Under the pieces are notes generated by a model. The model saw only the letters and a program-made list of their open reading frames with translations, ran no database searches and had not been told where the DNA came from. A program made the translations under genes and the position numbers. From Latrodectus hesperus (taxonomy: Eukaryota; Arthropoda; Arachnida; Araneae; Theridiidae): a stretch of DNA of 64,000 nucleotides. The stretch spans positions 123,285,063-123,349,062 of the forward strand of contig CM075851.1 of the NCBI GenBank assembly GCA_037975125.1, in the 5' to 3' direction. Below, piece by piece: positions 1 to 16,881 of the stretch. Numbering within the stretch: the stretch's first letter is position 1; every line of letters starts with the position of its first letter.

Positions 1-238
1 TCAATCAAATTAATTTCTGAAAATAATTGTCAGTAAAAAAATTCACTATAAAGATATGTTTTTAGTCTGCCTTGAATTTATCATAAGATAAACGGAAAAG
101 TCTTTAAAGGATTTTAGTTGAGAGGAATATTGTATGAGCTTAGATTATTTTTGTTATCATAATAGGAAAATTCTAATATCTAATTGATGTTGTGAAATAA
201 AATTAACATTTTGTAGTTTAATATAAAAAGCAGCTCAC

Positions 239-3973
<3,735 letters not shown>

Positions 3974-4088
3974 TGCTTTGGTCTTTTTCAAAGCTCTAAG
4001 CAGAAAGAACGTGATGAAAGAATAGAATTAATATTGGGTTTAGATACAGTAGACGCTATTCTGGTTCATCATAAAGAGATAACTCGTA

Positions 4089-4096
4089 TTTATATA
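4089..4096 (-). promoter_or_regulatory. TATA box of FReD-A
   Basis: On the minus strand this reads TATATAAA, about 117 bases upstream of the exon 1 end at 3972. It predicts a start site near 4060 and a short 5' leader of about 85 bases. FReD-C has the same octamer at a similar place, which supports it. The start site itself is inferred. Confidence 0.6.
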
Positions 4097-4562
4097 CAGA
4101 CAAATTTACGAAGAAATCTGCTCATAAAATATAAGCATTCTTTTGTCCGAACGGCTTAGGACAAAACGCTTATAAATAGAAGTTTGATGGCGAACTGGCT
4201 GAAAGCTATTTCTCAGAAACATTTACAATGTGAAGTCGTCTGCAAATTCAATTAATGAAGAGAAAGATCGAATAATTCTTAATTGTTGTGTCATATTTTT
4301 TTAAAGTCCTTTAAATGCGTTCGCTTATAGCTAAAAGATAGTGAATTCTTGTAAAAGCATTTCTCAAAAAGCTTTCCTTTTTAAAAAATATTTCAAAATA
4401 AGTAATAAAAATTCTGGAATACTAAATGCACAAAATCAATAATTTAATCCATATTTTGAAGAAACTAATTTGTGTGTAGCCTGTGATGTAGTTAATACAG
4501 AACTCTATCAATAAATCAAGCTTTTAAAAACAGAGACGGACTTTAAATACATACATACATGC

Positions 4563-4563
<1 letters not shown>

Positions 4564-4658
<95 letters not shown>
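4564..4658. repeat. (TA)n microsatellite
   Basis: About 47 TA units upstream of FReD-A. The rest of 4100-8660 shows no gene, RNA or mobile element that I can support. Confidence 0.95.
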
Positions 4659-4660
<2 letters not shown>

Positions 4661-7600
4661 CAATTTCATAATTCTTTATGAGCATTTGTATTCATGAAAG
4701 CTTTCGAGAGCATCAAAAAGCACAAATAAGTTGATGTTCATTTATTGATAACATTTTATTGTTTCTTTTTCAACACTGATCTACATTTAAATATTCTACC
4801 CATCAAACAGTTTTCGTAGGCAAATGCTATAAGGTAAAGACGGAAAAATTTATAAAAAAATTTTAAAAAATACATACATACATTTCCATGCAGATAAGTA
4901 ATTATTTAAAGTTTCTTTTAGTTAAGTATAGACTTCTAAACAAAATCCAATTTTGTGACAATTTTCTTGTGTATGACTGATTATCTTTATCATTATTTTT
5001 TCTTTTTTTTACACAATTTTTAAGTCTTAACGAACTTTTTTGTCTCTATTAGTATATCAATTTTCATGTTTTCCTTCTTAATCAACTTAATCTTTAAAAA
5101 CAGAAATTTTACGAGTTTTTAATTTGATTAAATACCAATTTTTCAAACCTCAGCTGACATTGTTTGAAATTAATTTTCACTGTTGTTATAATTAAAAATT
5201 TTTCTTTTAAAAACATTTCTTAGTAGTATAATCCTGAACTTCAATATTTCACCTTAAATGCGTTGTGTCGAGTTGAGTTTTAAGTATGTATAATTTCCTC
5301 GTCTGTCCATTGACTTCAGCTTTTTATTTCATATTGCTTTATGGAATGAAAGTGACTATAATCACCGTTATGATAGTTTGTTATTGTATTTTTATTTGAG
5401 TTCAAGGAAGCGGAATAAAACGACTAGAATTTATTAACAATAGAACAATGTAGAAAAGCAGTTACGTAAGAATTAGCATATTATTTGCTTTGTAAAGTTA
5501 TAAGAAATAATCTTCGATGCACTTGACATTTGTCATTGAACTTTACTGAACATTAAGGTAATAAAATCAAGAATTTTTTTTACTAAAAATAAAGTTAGCT
5601 TTTTTCAAATAAAATTCTTTTAATATAATTAGTGCTTAAATTGTTTAATTTTACACTTGAGTTATATTTATCAATTTTTCGAATATTAATCAGTCGATGT
5701 GTTTAGAATAGTATTTATTTCTTCCCATTACTTTGAATATCCATTTGAGAATTCTTTGCAGTTTTAAGAAAATACATCTTTTGCTGCGGTATATGTAGGT
5801 GAACAATAGATATTTTTTTCTGAAAGTCTAATGCTTCTTACATTGATAACATTCTTTTAGTTAATTTAAAAATTCGAGATTTTGCTGGGTTGAGAGTGTA
5901 ATGCCAAAATCTTACCATAATATTTAGTACACATATTTCTTTTAATATCTAAATAATGAATCAAAGGAAATTATTTTAAAGTGATGAACAAAAGTGTAAA
6001 GCTGCGATGAAAAAGTAGCTTCCAATATCACTATAACTAAAAAAATTTAACGATCAAAAAGCTGCAACGATAACAGTATATAATGATCTATAATAAATTG
6101 TTTGTTTTGCTGTAAATTAATTGTCCACATGAATTATCATAAGAAAATTAATATAAATCTAAATTCAATAAACGTTTCGTAAGTTAAATAAATTTTTGTA
6201 TATATGTAAATAAAATAAATTTTTGTATTGATATCAAACTATACGCAGGAAGGAATCAAGTTTGTTGGATTATTGTATATGTTTGATTTATCAGCAAAGA
6301 TACTTATTTCTTTTTTTGCAGTGCCCACTAATTAATTATTTGCATCCATGACTGAACATCTAAAAACTCTGTACTCCTAAAAGTCCACTATAAAGTAATT
6401 AGAACTTTTATTGTTTGCAAATTTAGTATTTCTTTTTTCTTGAGCCTGTAATTTTCCATTTCCAATTTCTTATCACGAAGCAGCCATTGATCGGCATTCA
6501 TCAACTGGTAATTCAGAAACAATGTTACAGACTCTTACTAATATATAAAGAAAGATATTTCTCCAACTATTACGAAATTGGATCTTTCTTGATGAAATAT
6601 AATGCCCGAATGTCCAGTTTTTTTTATTTGCCCATTCTAAGAGATATTAATCTATACATACAACAAACTCTTTGGTCCATTCCATTAAAGTTGTTTTCAG
6701 GAGGAGTATTCTAGATAACCGGGAATATTGACAATTATAAACCAAAATCAACTACAAATTGTGTAAAGAATTATTTTGAGAGCAAAATGTGTGATGCACT
6801 TTGAAATTACTTTTTTATTGTAAAAACGAAAAAATAATAATGTAAGCAAAGCTTTTCAAGGTCCACAAAAATTCAAGAACAGAAACTGAGTTTAAAAATA
6901 AAGAAACTGTAGTGTTATTTTTTTCTTTTTACATATTGAGTAATGAAGCGTTAAGCAAATAAAATGAAATTTATTAGAAACTCGAAGAGCAGCGTCATCC
7001 TTGTAAACGATTCATTCTGCTTTTTACTATTGAGGAGAATGGAGAGCTTAACTGACTCTGTCAGCTCACACTTACTTATACTCTTACTTACTCTTTTTTT
7101 AATTGTTATTGTTATTAAAAAATTAATAAAAAATATAATACTGTTATTAAAAAATTAATAACAAAAGGTCCAACGATATTTCTATATATTTTAACACTAC
7201 TACAAACATCTGAATTTATGGACTAACAATCATCTTTGTAAACTGCATTTATAAAAATCAGGAACAAAAGTAAAGAAAATAAAAGAGAGATGATTTCTCT
7301 TTTATTACATGTGCTTTCCGTATAAAAAATGACTAAAAACATGTGGTAAAAAATATATTGATTAATTTATATTGATTAACCTACAATCGATTAATTAAAT
7401 TAAATCAATAAAATAACGGTTTATATCACTGAGTTTTCAAAATCTATATTATTGAAATAATTTTGAATTTTACAGTTTAAATAATTAAATTTTATAGTTA
7501 AAGAAATAGTCAAGTAACATCGTTTAAGCAAACTTTCACATTTCAAAAATAAGTAAGCAATAATTCAATAAAAATAATTCAAAATAAACAATAAAAAAAT

Positions 7601-8668
7601 AATTTTAATGTGTAAAATACAACCGTAATGTTCAAATTAAGGATTTTCAAGCTTACCCTTTTAGAAAAATCTTTTCCTAAATTCTTAATTGAAAGGCAAA
7701 CTTATTTTAAGTTTGTAGATGAAAATTTTGAGATCATGTTTTTATTCTGGGAATCAATTTTACATATGGAAATTATTTAGTGCCGACTAATAATTTGGAA
7801 AATTTTTTTTTATGAAACCTTCCGCAAACTGTCTTGCCGAACAGCAGCCGATCGCTTAACGCTTTTGTCTTCGGTTTAACTGTTCGGAACCGCTGCAACA
7901 TTCAATGAAGAAACCAAGTCACTAATTATTAGTTTTAATTTATATTTTAATATCAATTTTTTTAGGAAATTAGCTTTTTTTATACTTAAGCAATATTTAT
8001 TTTGTATTTAAGTATCGCAAAGAATTCAATATTGAACAAAGTTCATACTTAAATATGTTTTCTCTTCAGAAAAGGTACAAGGTTATCGTTTTCTATGCAA
8101 TTTCAAACATCATTAATGGAGCGATTTCACACAAAATAGTTACAAAGAAACAATGAATATAACAAATTAGTGGAAAACAATTGAAGCGAAGAGAATTTAG
8201 GTATATATTTTGAATAATATTCGTGAAATTTGAATTTTGAATTTATATAAACTTAAAATAATACAGTTAATAAAATAAGAATAATTATTAAATAATATAG
8301 TGAAATAAAGCTTTGAATATAAACAAAAATACGATGGTTTTTATTGTTATTTGTACTACTAACATTTTTCATGATGGTTTTTGCTATGCGTTGTCGTATT
8401 TCATATGTGTTACCTTATGTTTTAACATCTGGTCAAACTCGCCGTGTTTCCAGAGCTGTGGCTTCTTGTAGAAAATATGCATCGGGTAAAATGTTGTGAT
8501 CGGTAAAACAACGATATTTATTTTTTACTAATCTTTACCAACCATAATTACTCCAAAAAATGTGTAGTCTCATGTATAATTTAGCTAAAAAAATAAATAA
8601 ATAGATAGATGAATAAATAAAAGAAAAGAAAAAAGAAGGCGTGGACATATCTATTAGTTACAATATTA

Positions 8669-10204
8669 CACTGCTGGACAATTGCTATGGACGGATAACA
8701 CTATCATCCATAGCAACCACAAAATGAAAGGAAGAAATATGTGGAAAATTAGAATAAGTGCGGGATATAGTAAGAAGAAGTATGCGCATGCAAATTTTTT
8801 TCCACGTCTGTTCATCACGTGATAGCGTTCATAAGAGCTTTAAAGGTTTTGACGCGTGTGGACAGTTGTTGTTTCAAGTCAAAGTTTTACAAGAAAGATT
8901 TAATAGATAAACTTGAAATTTTTGGCATGTCTTTCCGACATCACTTAGATGATTTTATGCGTGGCCGAATCATTGGAAAGATCGAAGAAGGGCGAAAAAT
9001 AACAGATGTTGCCAGGGAGTTCGACATCGCTCACAGCTTTGTTTCACGGCTGTGGAAGTCATTTAAAACTACTGGAATGTGTAGTAGGCCGCACGGGGGA
9101 GGTCGTGTTAGAAGTACGACGCCTGCAGAAGACAGATATATCGTCCTATCAGCAAAAAGGAACAGGCGCTTCACAGCTCAGCAGGTGGCAAATCAGTTTC
9201 TTGCTGCCTCAGGAAAGCAGATCTCCCGAAAAACTGTTGCCAGACGTTTGAGGGTAAGAGGACTATACGCCTGCAGACCTGTTGTGTGTGTCCCATTGAC
9301 CAGACAGCATCGTACTGCCCATTTACAATAGTGTCGTGAGTATCGCAATTGGACTGAACAGGACTGGGCATGCGTACTATTTTCAGATGAAAGTAGGTTC
9401 AGTCTGTCATCGGATTGTAGACGCCAACTGATCTGGCACGAGAGTGGTACTGCTTATCACCCAGAAAATATCCAGGAAAGAGACCGATATCCGACATGTA
9501 GTGTCATGGTGTGGGCCGGCATCATGATCAATGGCCGCATCTCCCTACATGTGGGTGCGAATGGGACTATGACGGGCCAATGATACATTAATGAAGTTTT
9601 ACTTCCTCATGTTCGTCTTTTCCATGGTGCTGTCAGTGATATATTTGTTTTTATGGACGATAATGCAACATGTCATCGAGCACTCAATGTTCAGGATTGT
9701 CTAGACAGCGAGGGTATTTAACGCCTCGAATGGCCATCACGTTCTTCAGATCTAAACCCCATTGAAAATGTGTGGGATGCTTTGGGGAGGCAAGTTGCTG
9801 GTCGAAACTACCCCCGACAAACAAGAGCACCCTCATGCGTGCACTCCCAGAGGAATGGGATAAATTGCCTCAACAGCTTCTGGATAATGTTGTGCAAAGT
9901 ATGATACGACGTGTGGAATGTTGCATCACACTCCACGGTGGACATATCCCGTACTGATACCTTTCTTCAAGGTGCCTGCTGACTTTTAGATGCATTGTTC
10001 CATTTTTCCGTATGCAGCATCAAATGAACATTTTTTCTTTCAGATGTTTCACAGCTTTTGTACTTTCCAGAACAATAAATATTCTTTATTCTAATGTCTG
10101 AACTGTGTGGCAACTATATTTTATCCTACTAGGCCTCATGTGTCTCGCTTAATGTTATGCTGCATTGCAATTTGTGATCCGTCCGTAGCAATTGTCCAGC
10201 AGTG
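8669..10204 (+). mobile_element. Tc1-family DNA transposon, full length, inactive
   Basis: A 1,536-bp element between TA dinucleotides (8667-8668 and 10205-10206). The 32-bp terminal inverted repeats start CACTGCTGGACAATTGCTA and match at 30 of 32 positions. Inside lies a Tc1-type transposase reading frame starting at about 8927: helix-turn-helix part (KITDVAREFDIAHSFVSRLW), basic GRPR-like stretch, then the catalytic core. The DD34E triad is visible: SDESRF, MDDN and DLNPIENVWD, with 34 positions between the second Asp and the Glu. Three in-frame nonsense codons (TAG 9329-9331, TGA 9581-9583, TAA 9719-9721) and a frame loss near the 3' end make it inactive. Confidence 0.93.
8927..9957 (+). 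pseudogene. Tc1 transposase, interrupted by three stops
   Basis: Coding remnant of the element above. The first open part gives the DNA-binding region. After the TAG the same frame continues to the catalytic domain (TEQDWACVLFSDESR, TCSVMVWAGIM, WPSRSSDLNPIENVW), so the breaks are point changes rather than rearrangements. From about 9770 the homology moves to another frame (EEWDKLPQQLLDNVVQSM), showing a small indel. The retained alignment suggests recent decay. Confidence 0.9.
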
Positions 10205-10842
10205 TATTAAATATTGAAGTCTGGGCTCAATTAATTTGCTTTTTTATGCATTTCCGATCGGTGGTGAGTAGGAAAAAGCGTAAACGTGTTTGCAGGGATA
10301 AGCAAAAACAATTATTTTTCAAAAATAAAAAATGGTAAATAACATTATTATTTAAAAAAATCCCTTTGTTGGAGTATAGTAAAAATATATCAATGCTCCA
10401 TATATTTTTTCTGCTCTTTAGTGGTTATGAATAAATGGCAATTTTAAAAGGGAGGAAAGAATCACACGTCTCCGTTCTTGAAGTGAATAGAGTGCCGGAA
10501 TGATGTCTATCAAAGTTTACATTAATTTACCAGCACAAAACTTTAATAACAATATATGAACAATTTTGATGCCTACCGTATGTTATTTATGCTTTCGTTC
10601 ATATTTGAATTCATACAAAATAATTGGTTATTCATGATTGCATTCCTACTGAAGACTTATGGATAAGTTTTGCTTATTTTGTATGATGTTGTTATCGCAC
10701 TAATATGCTTCCTTGTACCTAGTTCTGAGTTGGGGTCTACTAGTTAGGTAGAAGCAGCTGGACATACTACTTTAGAGGTATCATTTCACTTGGAGGACAT
10801 GGCTACCACGTCCGGTTTTAACGTGCCCGAGCAACCTTTACG

Positions 10843-13258
10843 GCCATATTCACCATCAACCTCGACCGCTCGGTACGAGTGAAATCCCGGGTCAAAGCTA
10901 AAACAATATTCACCATCAACTTCAACATGAGTAACCGAGGCGAAAATCTTGCTCTACGTTCAAGAACCGTACCTTCCTATTCAGCAAGGCTAAACCTGAC
11001 TGCGCATGTGCAATTTATATATATACGATAAGTGATCATGCGCAATCCTTTTCAACTCTTGTGTACTTTTTAATGTTTACTATTTGCGAAACAAATTTCA
11101 AATGCGTCGTAATTTAATGGTAATTATTTTATACACTAATTTTTATTATAATCTGAGGCGCTTAGAGTTTCTTGAGAACTAGAACGTTGTAAACGCAACA
11201 CCGTAGACCTAAAAAGAAACCTGATAGAGGATGAAATGGAAATCCACAAGCGATATCTCTTGACCAGATCTGGATATAAGAACATCCCCAAGATTTAGAA
11301 CAAAACTGTTATTTCAAATGGAGATATTCTTCTAGAGGTGTACGGACAAATCTGTCGCCACTTCTCCCAAGCTTGTTATTGGTGATATAGCAGAGGTAAG
11401 CCAATCAATAATTTCAAAAGTTATCTCCAAAGTAAGCAAAGCTATTGCATTTTTGCGACCGCATTATATTAAAATTTTACTGATAGAATTGTCTTCACTC
11501 CATTGTCTTTTATTGTTAAAATAATTAATAAAAGAAATGTTTAATTTGCAAAAACATTCATGATCCTTTTGGATAAATATATGTAAGTTTAAAAAAGATG
11601 CAATTGATAAAAGAGTAAATTAAGGGAAGAGCATGGTTTTATTATCTTGTTAAATGATACAAAATTACATGAAAATATGTGAGTGTTTAATTCTATTTTA
11701 AACTTTGTTACTTATGTATTATCCTGTCAACAATCTCCAAAAAAAGTCCCCTAATTAATCTTAGTGACTATATACATTTATACGTATAAACTTCATTTTT
11801 AATGACTGTAAACTTTAAATTTATTATTTAAACATGGAAATTTTATTTAAAAAAATTTTTCAACTATATATTTAAGCTATAAATTAACACCTCTTTTCTC
11901 GCTCAGTTGAAAAAATGATTATAACTGGTATTATTTGACGGCACATTTTTATCAAATATAATTATGTATTGGGATGATATATGTTAGTACAGTTAATTCA
12001 TATTTAATTCTCTTAGAACTTATTGAAATTAAATAAACTTTTTTAGCAATTTTTTAAAGATTTAACTATTACGTTTCCTTGCACAGATCAATGAAAAATT
12101 CTTTCACATAGTCCAGTTTCCCAGTGGGATTGGAAGTATTGATTGTACACGTGTACCAATCCTCTCACCGGCGGAATGGATAAAGAAAGGTTTCGAAACA
12201 GAAAGGTATATTTTCAAATTGTGAGCAATCATTGCATCAGCAAACTTATAAGCTATACAAAATGTTGTGTTAAAGTGGCTTGTAAGTTACCCATAACAAT
12301 ACTGTTTTAAAGAATGGGGTATGATTTCTGAATTGATGCAATGCGCTATATACAGCTGGTACCATCCCTTGGATGACAGTAGCTATCCCTGTAAGCCATA
12401 TTTACTTCTGTAAATTAGCCCACAATGCAAGAAATAAGGTGAGTTTTTAATTCACATGTTGTCAAGAAATAATTTTCACAAATTTTTCAGGAGTCTTAAT
12501 AAATTCTTCTATGATGCGTCTATAGTAACATAATGAATAAATTTTGATTTTAAGACTATGTACCTATAATGATGTGTAATATTTTATTAATCACATCAAT
12601 AAATCATGTTTTCAAAAATTATTATAAAAAACTAGGCTTGACTATGAAACAGTTAAAGCAAATTTACTTCCATTAAATAGCATTATTATTGTCTAATTGA
12701 TAATAAGTTTGCAGCATAAAAGAATCAACATTAATCATTTATTGAATTAAAACAACTTTTAATACCATATCTTAATCGTACAGTTAGTTTGAATATTTTC
12801 AACTCTTCTCTAAAGATAAGAAATTCTTTTTTTTATCAGAATTATATTTTGATTTGTATATTTTATATACCTGTTAATATATTAATTTTAAACTAAGGTT
12901 ACAGAATGTTGCAATGTAATGTTGCCAAAATTTTTACTTTTGAACACATAATATTGTAAAAATTTACAAAGATATTTTAAAAATGCTTTCATCATACATT
13001 TTTTAAGAAAACTAATCTTTCAATAATTCCAGGTTTTCTTTGTCAAATTGCTCTGAATTTAGGTATATGTAATGTATTTCATTTTTGTAGATACCATATA
13101 CACTTATTTAACATATACTAATGCTATTGTATTCCTCTTCTATAATTATTACATAATTTTAACTACACTGAACTGTTCTTGACCTTTTTAAGAATTAAAT
13201 TATTTATTTCCGTCTTTTTATCTCGTGAGATTTAATTTTGAATTGTGAATTTAACATC

Positions 13259-13319
<61 letters not shown>

Positions 13320-14437
13320 CTATTTTGTGTATATTGAAGTTAATCTTCTACTTCATATATCATACTAAAGAAATAGTGAAATTATTCCTTTGCTATATTT
13401 ATTAATATTAGCGGAGATAAATTATTTGTAATACAATAGGGATATGGAATACTTTAATAGTTTTATTAGATACATCAGAGATAATTTCTCATTTAACTAA
13501 ATGCCTTATTTTGCTTGAGTTGCTGTTATGCATTGTTAAAGTTGATTCTGTGAAGTAAGGTATTTGGTTTTGCTATTCATAAAAAATGGAGCAAAGATTA
13601 ATTTAAATTACAAGCTTTGCCTTTTAAAAAATGTTTGACTTTGTGTACTATTTGAAGATAAAAAAATAGTTTTAATTGAATTTTATATGTTTATAATATA
13701 TACAAATTTTGATTTCTTCATGATTTTTGGAAAAAATAGTGTTTTTTAAATTTGATTTATTGCATTACAAACTATTCTTAAGTTGCATCTAAGACCATAT
13801 TTGAAATAATTCCTACATGTAGTTTTACAAGATACTGTATCTTAATGTTTATTTAAGCAAGAAAAAAACAAAGTATTTGGTATGCAAAATTATTTCCTTT
13901 AAAAAAATTTAATGGCTATAAAATATAGTAAAATAACACATAGCACTTATTTTAATAGAAAAATATATACAAAATTTAATTGTAATGGAAAAATTAGTTC
14001 TTGTTGAGAATAATAGTAAAGTATATCAAAATTTGTGCCCTATAAAATATATCTATCCAGAACTATATTAGTGTTAAGAGATTTAAAATAAATAATAGGG
14101 TGAAAATTGAGTTATAAATTTTCTAATTCTGTAATCATGTCTATAATAATAAGTGAAATAAATATATAAAAAGAAAAAATAGAAATGCAGATGATTTCGT
14201 CAACATGTTTACCAATTACGGAAGTAATTTGGTACTATTCTGCATATTTTCGTAAGTATTTAATCACGTGACTAATTTGACCAATGAGCTATCACATTTG
14301 ACTCGTGGGTTGAACTGTTTCATCTACTATCGCTATCAGGTTAACGGTGAATACCACTTTCTTATTCTTCGGTTCAGGTTCAAAACCTTATGGTGTTTAC
14401 GGTTAACCTGTTGGTCAAAGTTAATGGTGAATACGCG
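10843..14437 (+). mobile_element. PIF/Harbinger transposon relic
   Basis: The ends share TATTCACC followed by (A/G)(T/C)(C/T)AAC and GACC in inverted orientation (about 10848 plus strand, about 14430 minus strand), each next to a TTA, the usual Harbinger target. Inside, 11236-11470 encodes EIHKRYLLTRSGYKNIPK and SIISKVISKVSKAI, and 12084-12440 encodes FPSGIGSIDCTRVPILSPAE and YHPLDDSSYPCKPYLL, which match the DDE nuclease of Harbinger. Stops and frame changes are frequent. A non-homologous stretch of about 600 bp (11470-12084) separates the two coding parts and may be an intron or insertion. 12450-14280 is AT-rich filler with one (AT)n array. Confidence 0.75.
13262..13317. repeat. (AT)n microsatellite
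   Basis: About 28 AT units inside the Harbinger relic. Confidence 0.95.
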
Positions 14438-14449
14438 GGTGTTAGCGAA

Positions 14450-14540
14450 CACGATGGATCTTCGGTCGATCGGGATTCGAATCATTTCTTTCCGATCATG
14501 AGCATGACGCCCCCTAACCAACTAGGCCACGGTGGCCCTA
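14450..14540 (-). repeat. tRNA-like SINE head fragment
   Basis: On the minus strand: CCACCGTGGCCTAGTTGGTT (A-box-like) and, about 45 bases on, GATTCGAATCCCGATC (B-box-like). The acceptor stem does not pair, so it is a SINE-derived fragment and not a tRNA gene. It directly follows the right end of the Harbinger relic. Confidence 0.55.
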
Positions 14541-15072
14541 TTCTGTATGATGTGACTGTTACCATTATAATTATATTCAAGGCTGAAATACGAAGTTATC
14601 CCATACTTAAGACACAAACACAATTCTAAAGTTTTGGTAATCATGCTATGACACTATTTTCATATAATGATGATATAATGGGGAAAACATGCTTTATAAA
14701 TGCAACGATTATCGATATTAAAAATTTGTTCAAAAAATTCAAAATATTTTATTTTATTCCGTGTGTTTTATTCTACAAAATCATATATTTGAACAGATTT
14801 GTTGATCGTATGTAATTGGTTTCTGTAATAAATTGAAGACTGAATAATTATATTTATTAATTTGTATATTATATAATTATATTTCTACAATAAATGACTC
14901 TAAAATGTAGAAAAATAGAGCATTTTCAGAATTTATCTTTATAAGAATACTTGATAAATATGCATAAATAAAGCAAAATTGCTTTAAATTATAATTTCAA
15001 GAAAATAAGTGTTTACTTGAAACTTGGGAACTAAATGTAACAAAAAAAGTAAAGAAGTATTTTATTTGTACG

Positions 15073-15074
<2 letters not shown>

Positions 15075-15143
<69 letters not shown>
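15075..15143. repeat. (AT)n microsatellite
   Basis: About 34 AT units. The flanks 14640-15460 and 15520-16100 are AT-rich with no recognised feature apart from the exon-like block at 15466-15509. Confidence 0.95.
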
Positions 15144-15148
<5 letters not shown>

Positions 15149-15465
15149 AAAAATTAATAATTTAAGAATAATACTTCACTCAGGAATGTTAATTAAATTT
15201 GTGTTTTAATTAAAGTCTTAAAGTTACATTATAGTTTGTAAAGTGCTGAAATAGCTTTACAGTTGATTCACTGTTTCAAAAGTGAAAATTTACAAATCTT
15301 TTGTGCTTAATATTATGGCAATCAATAGCTAAATTGTACTTATTGATTGTGAGCAGTTAATTATTGAACAACTTTTTTATAATGAATAACATTAATATAT
15401 AATTTTTTCATAAACAAGTAAATGCAAACAATACAATACTAAAATTTTACATTCAGAATACTTAC

Positions 15466-15509
15466 CATAGAACACCAGTATGGCGCCATCTATTGACCGA
15501 ATTAAGAAC
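15466..15509 (-). other. Isolated exon-like block ending in ATG before GTAAGT
   Basis: A 44-base, less AT-rich block on the minus strand, preceded by TTTTAG and followed by GTAAGT. It contains AATAGATGGCGCCATACTGG and ends in ATG exactly at the donor. It could be a 5' untranslated exon of an unknown gene, or a mobile-element fragment, since ATAGATGGCGCCA-like strings often occur in dispersed repeats. No partner exon was found. Confidence 0.3.
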
Positions 15510-16116
15510 CTAAAATGAAAAACATTTTTCTGCAAACTTGCTTTAATTTATTTGTTTAGATATATTTTTATAATACAAACAAATTATTTAACTAATGAAT
15601 TACTAAATTATTTACTAAAGCAATTTATTTTTTGTTAGTATCCTTTTGAAATGTAATTATAAAACAAAAGTTTACGGCCAAATTTTTAAAAAATTATTTT
15701 TTTATGAAATTGAATGTATCTTAAATTTGAAATGATATTATTTAATTATGTATTAATTTAAAATTGATTTTTCTGCCTTATACAGTTTCATTTAGCATTC
15801 GTAGGAAATAAAAAGTACATAAATAACAACTCTTTAAACATTTTCAAAGCAAACAAAAACTAAACATTTAAAAGTTTTCAAATAAACATTTTTTTAAGCT
15901 TAACATTGAAGAATTAATTCTCATTTTAAGAATATAGAGTTTTTCCTCATAGCTCGATTTTCATTTAAAGTTACACTGAGCTGCACACAAGTTATTTCTG
16001 GATTTCCCCGCTAAAGTTTTTCTGAATAATATTAATTTCTTCAAATTTAAAAAATGCTGTTAATCTTGGTTTCTTCTTTTATAAAGGTCTTAAAATGTTG
16101 ACCCATTTGTATAAAT

Positions 16117-16881
16117 CATAGGTTCCCAAATTGGTCCAGGTGGAACCCCAGGGGTCCATAGGAGACCACACGGGGGTCCACGTAGACGTGAAAAGAAAAC
16201 AGGGGTTCGCAAGTTGTAAGTGGGGGTCCACGAAAATTTTTCTGGTTTTCAGAATAAAGAAACAAAGATTTGGTTTGGATTTTCCTATCAACGTAGGCAG
16301 GTAGCATCATTCACTAGTTAGGTACTCAAAAATATTCGAGACTCAGTTTTACACAGAATTGAATAGAACAATAGATAATAGTACAAGTGTACACATGTCG
16401 GGACTTGCAAAGTGCCGTCCGTGTGCCCGCTCGTCCGGGATGCTTGTTTAGACCAGCAAAGGGATGAAATGTGACTCCAAGATCAAAACGTTACTCATTT
16501 GTTTCCGGGATTTTAAACATAAAAGTGTAACCGTGAGTGAATCGATGTCAGTGTTTGCAGTGCAGGAAAAAATAAGTATCTGCCTATTTGTTATACAAAT
16601 TTTTATTGTACATTGTAATTTATCAATCATATTATATTTGTTTTACTATTTGAGTGTAGTAAGTAGTTAGGTAGTAAAAATTATAAATACTAGAGATTAT
16701 TCTAAACTTCTATAAAAAAAGAACAAAAAGCCAGGGAAGATTAAATTTTAGGTACCTATGTACTTTTTTGCTTAAGTAGTTTTTGTTAGTACCTAGGTAC
16801 TTTTTGTTAGCAGCAGGGGGTCTACCGAAAGAAGTAAAATTTTGAAAGTGGTCCACGAGAAAAAAAGTTTGGGAACTCATG
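16117..16881. mobile_element. Non-autonomous hAT element, 765 bp
   Basis: Terminal repeats CATAGGTTCCCAAA and, reversed, CATGAGTTCCCAAA. The flanks are GTATAAAT (16109-16116) and GTCTAAAT (16882-16889), an 8-bp target duplication with one change, as hAT elements make. Subterminal GGGGTCCA and GGTCCACG motifs repeat near both ends. No transposase frame is intact. The following 16890-18610 shows nothing recognisable. Confidence 0.85.

Noticed and set aside
6487..6714. 75-codon open frame
   Set aside because: No recognisable domain, no splice or promoter context, AT-rich composition; likely chance.
7830..7900. GC-richer patch with facing CCGAACAG / CTGTTCGG
   Set aside because: Arms of only 8 bases and no repeat copy elsewhere in the window; too weak to call an element.
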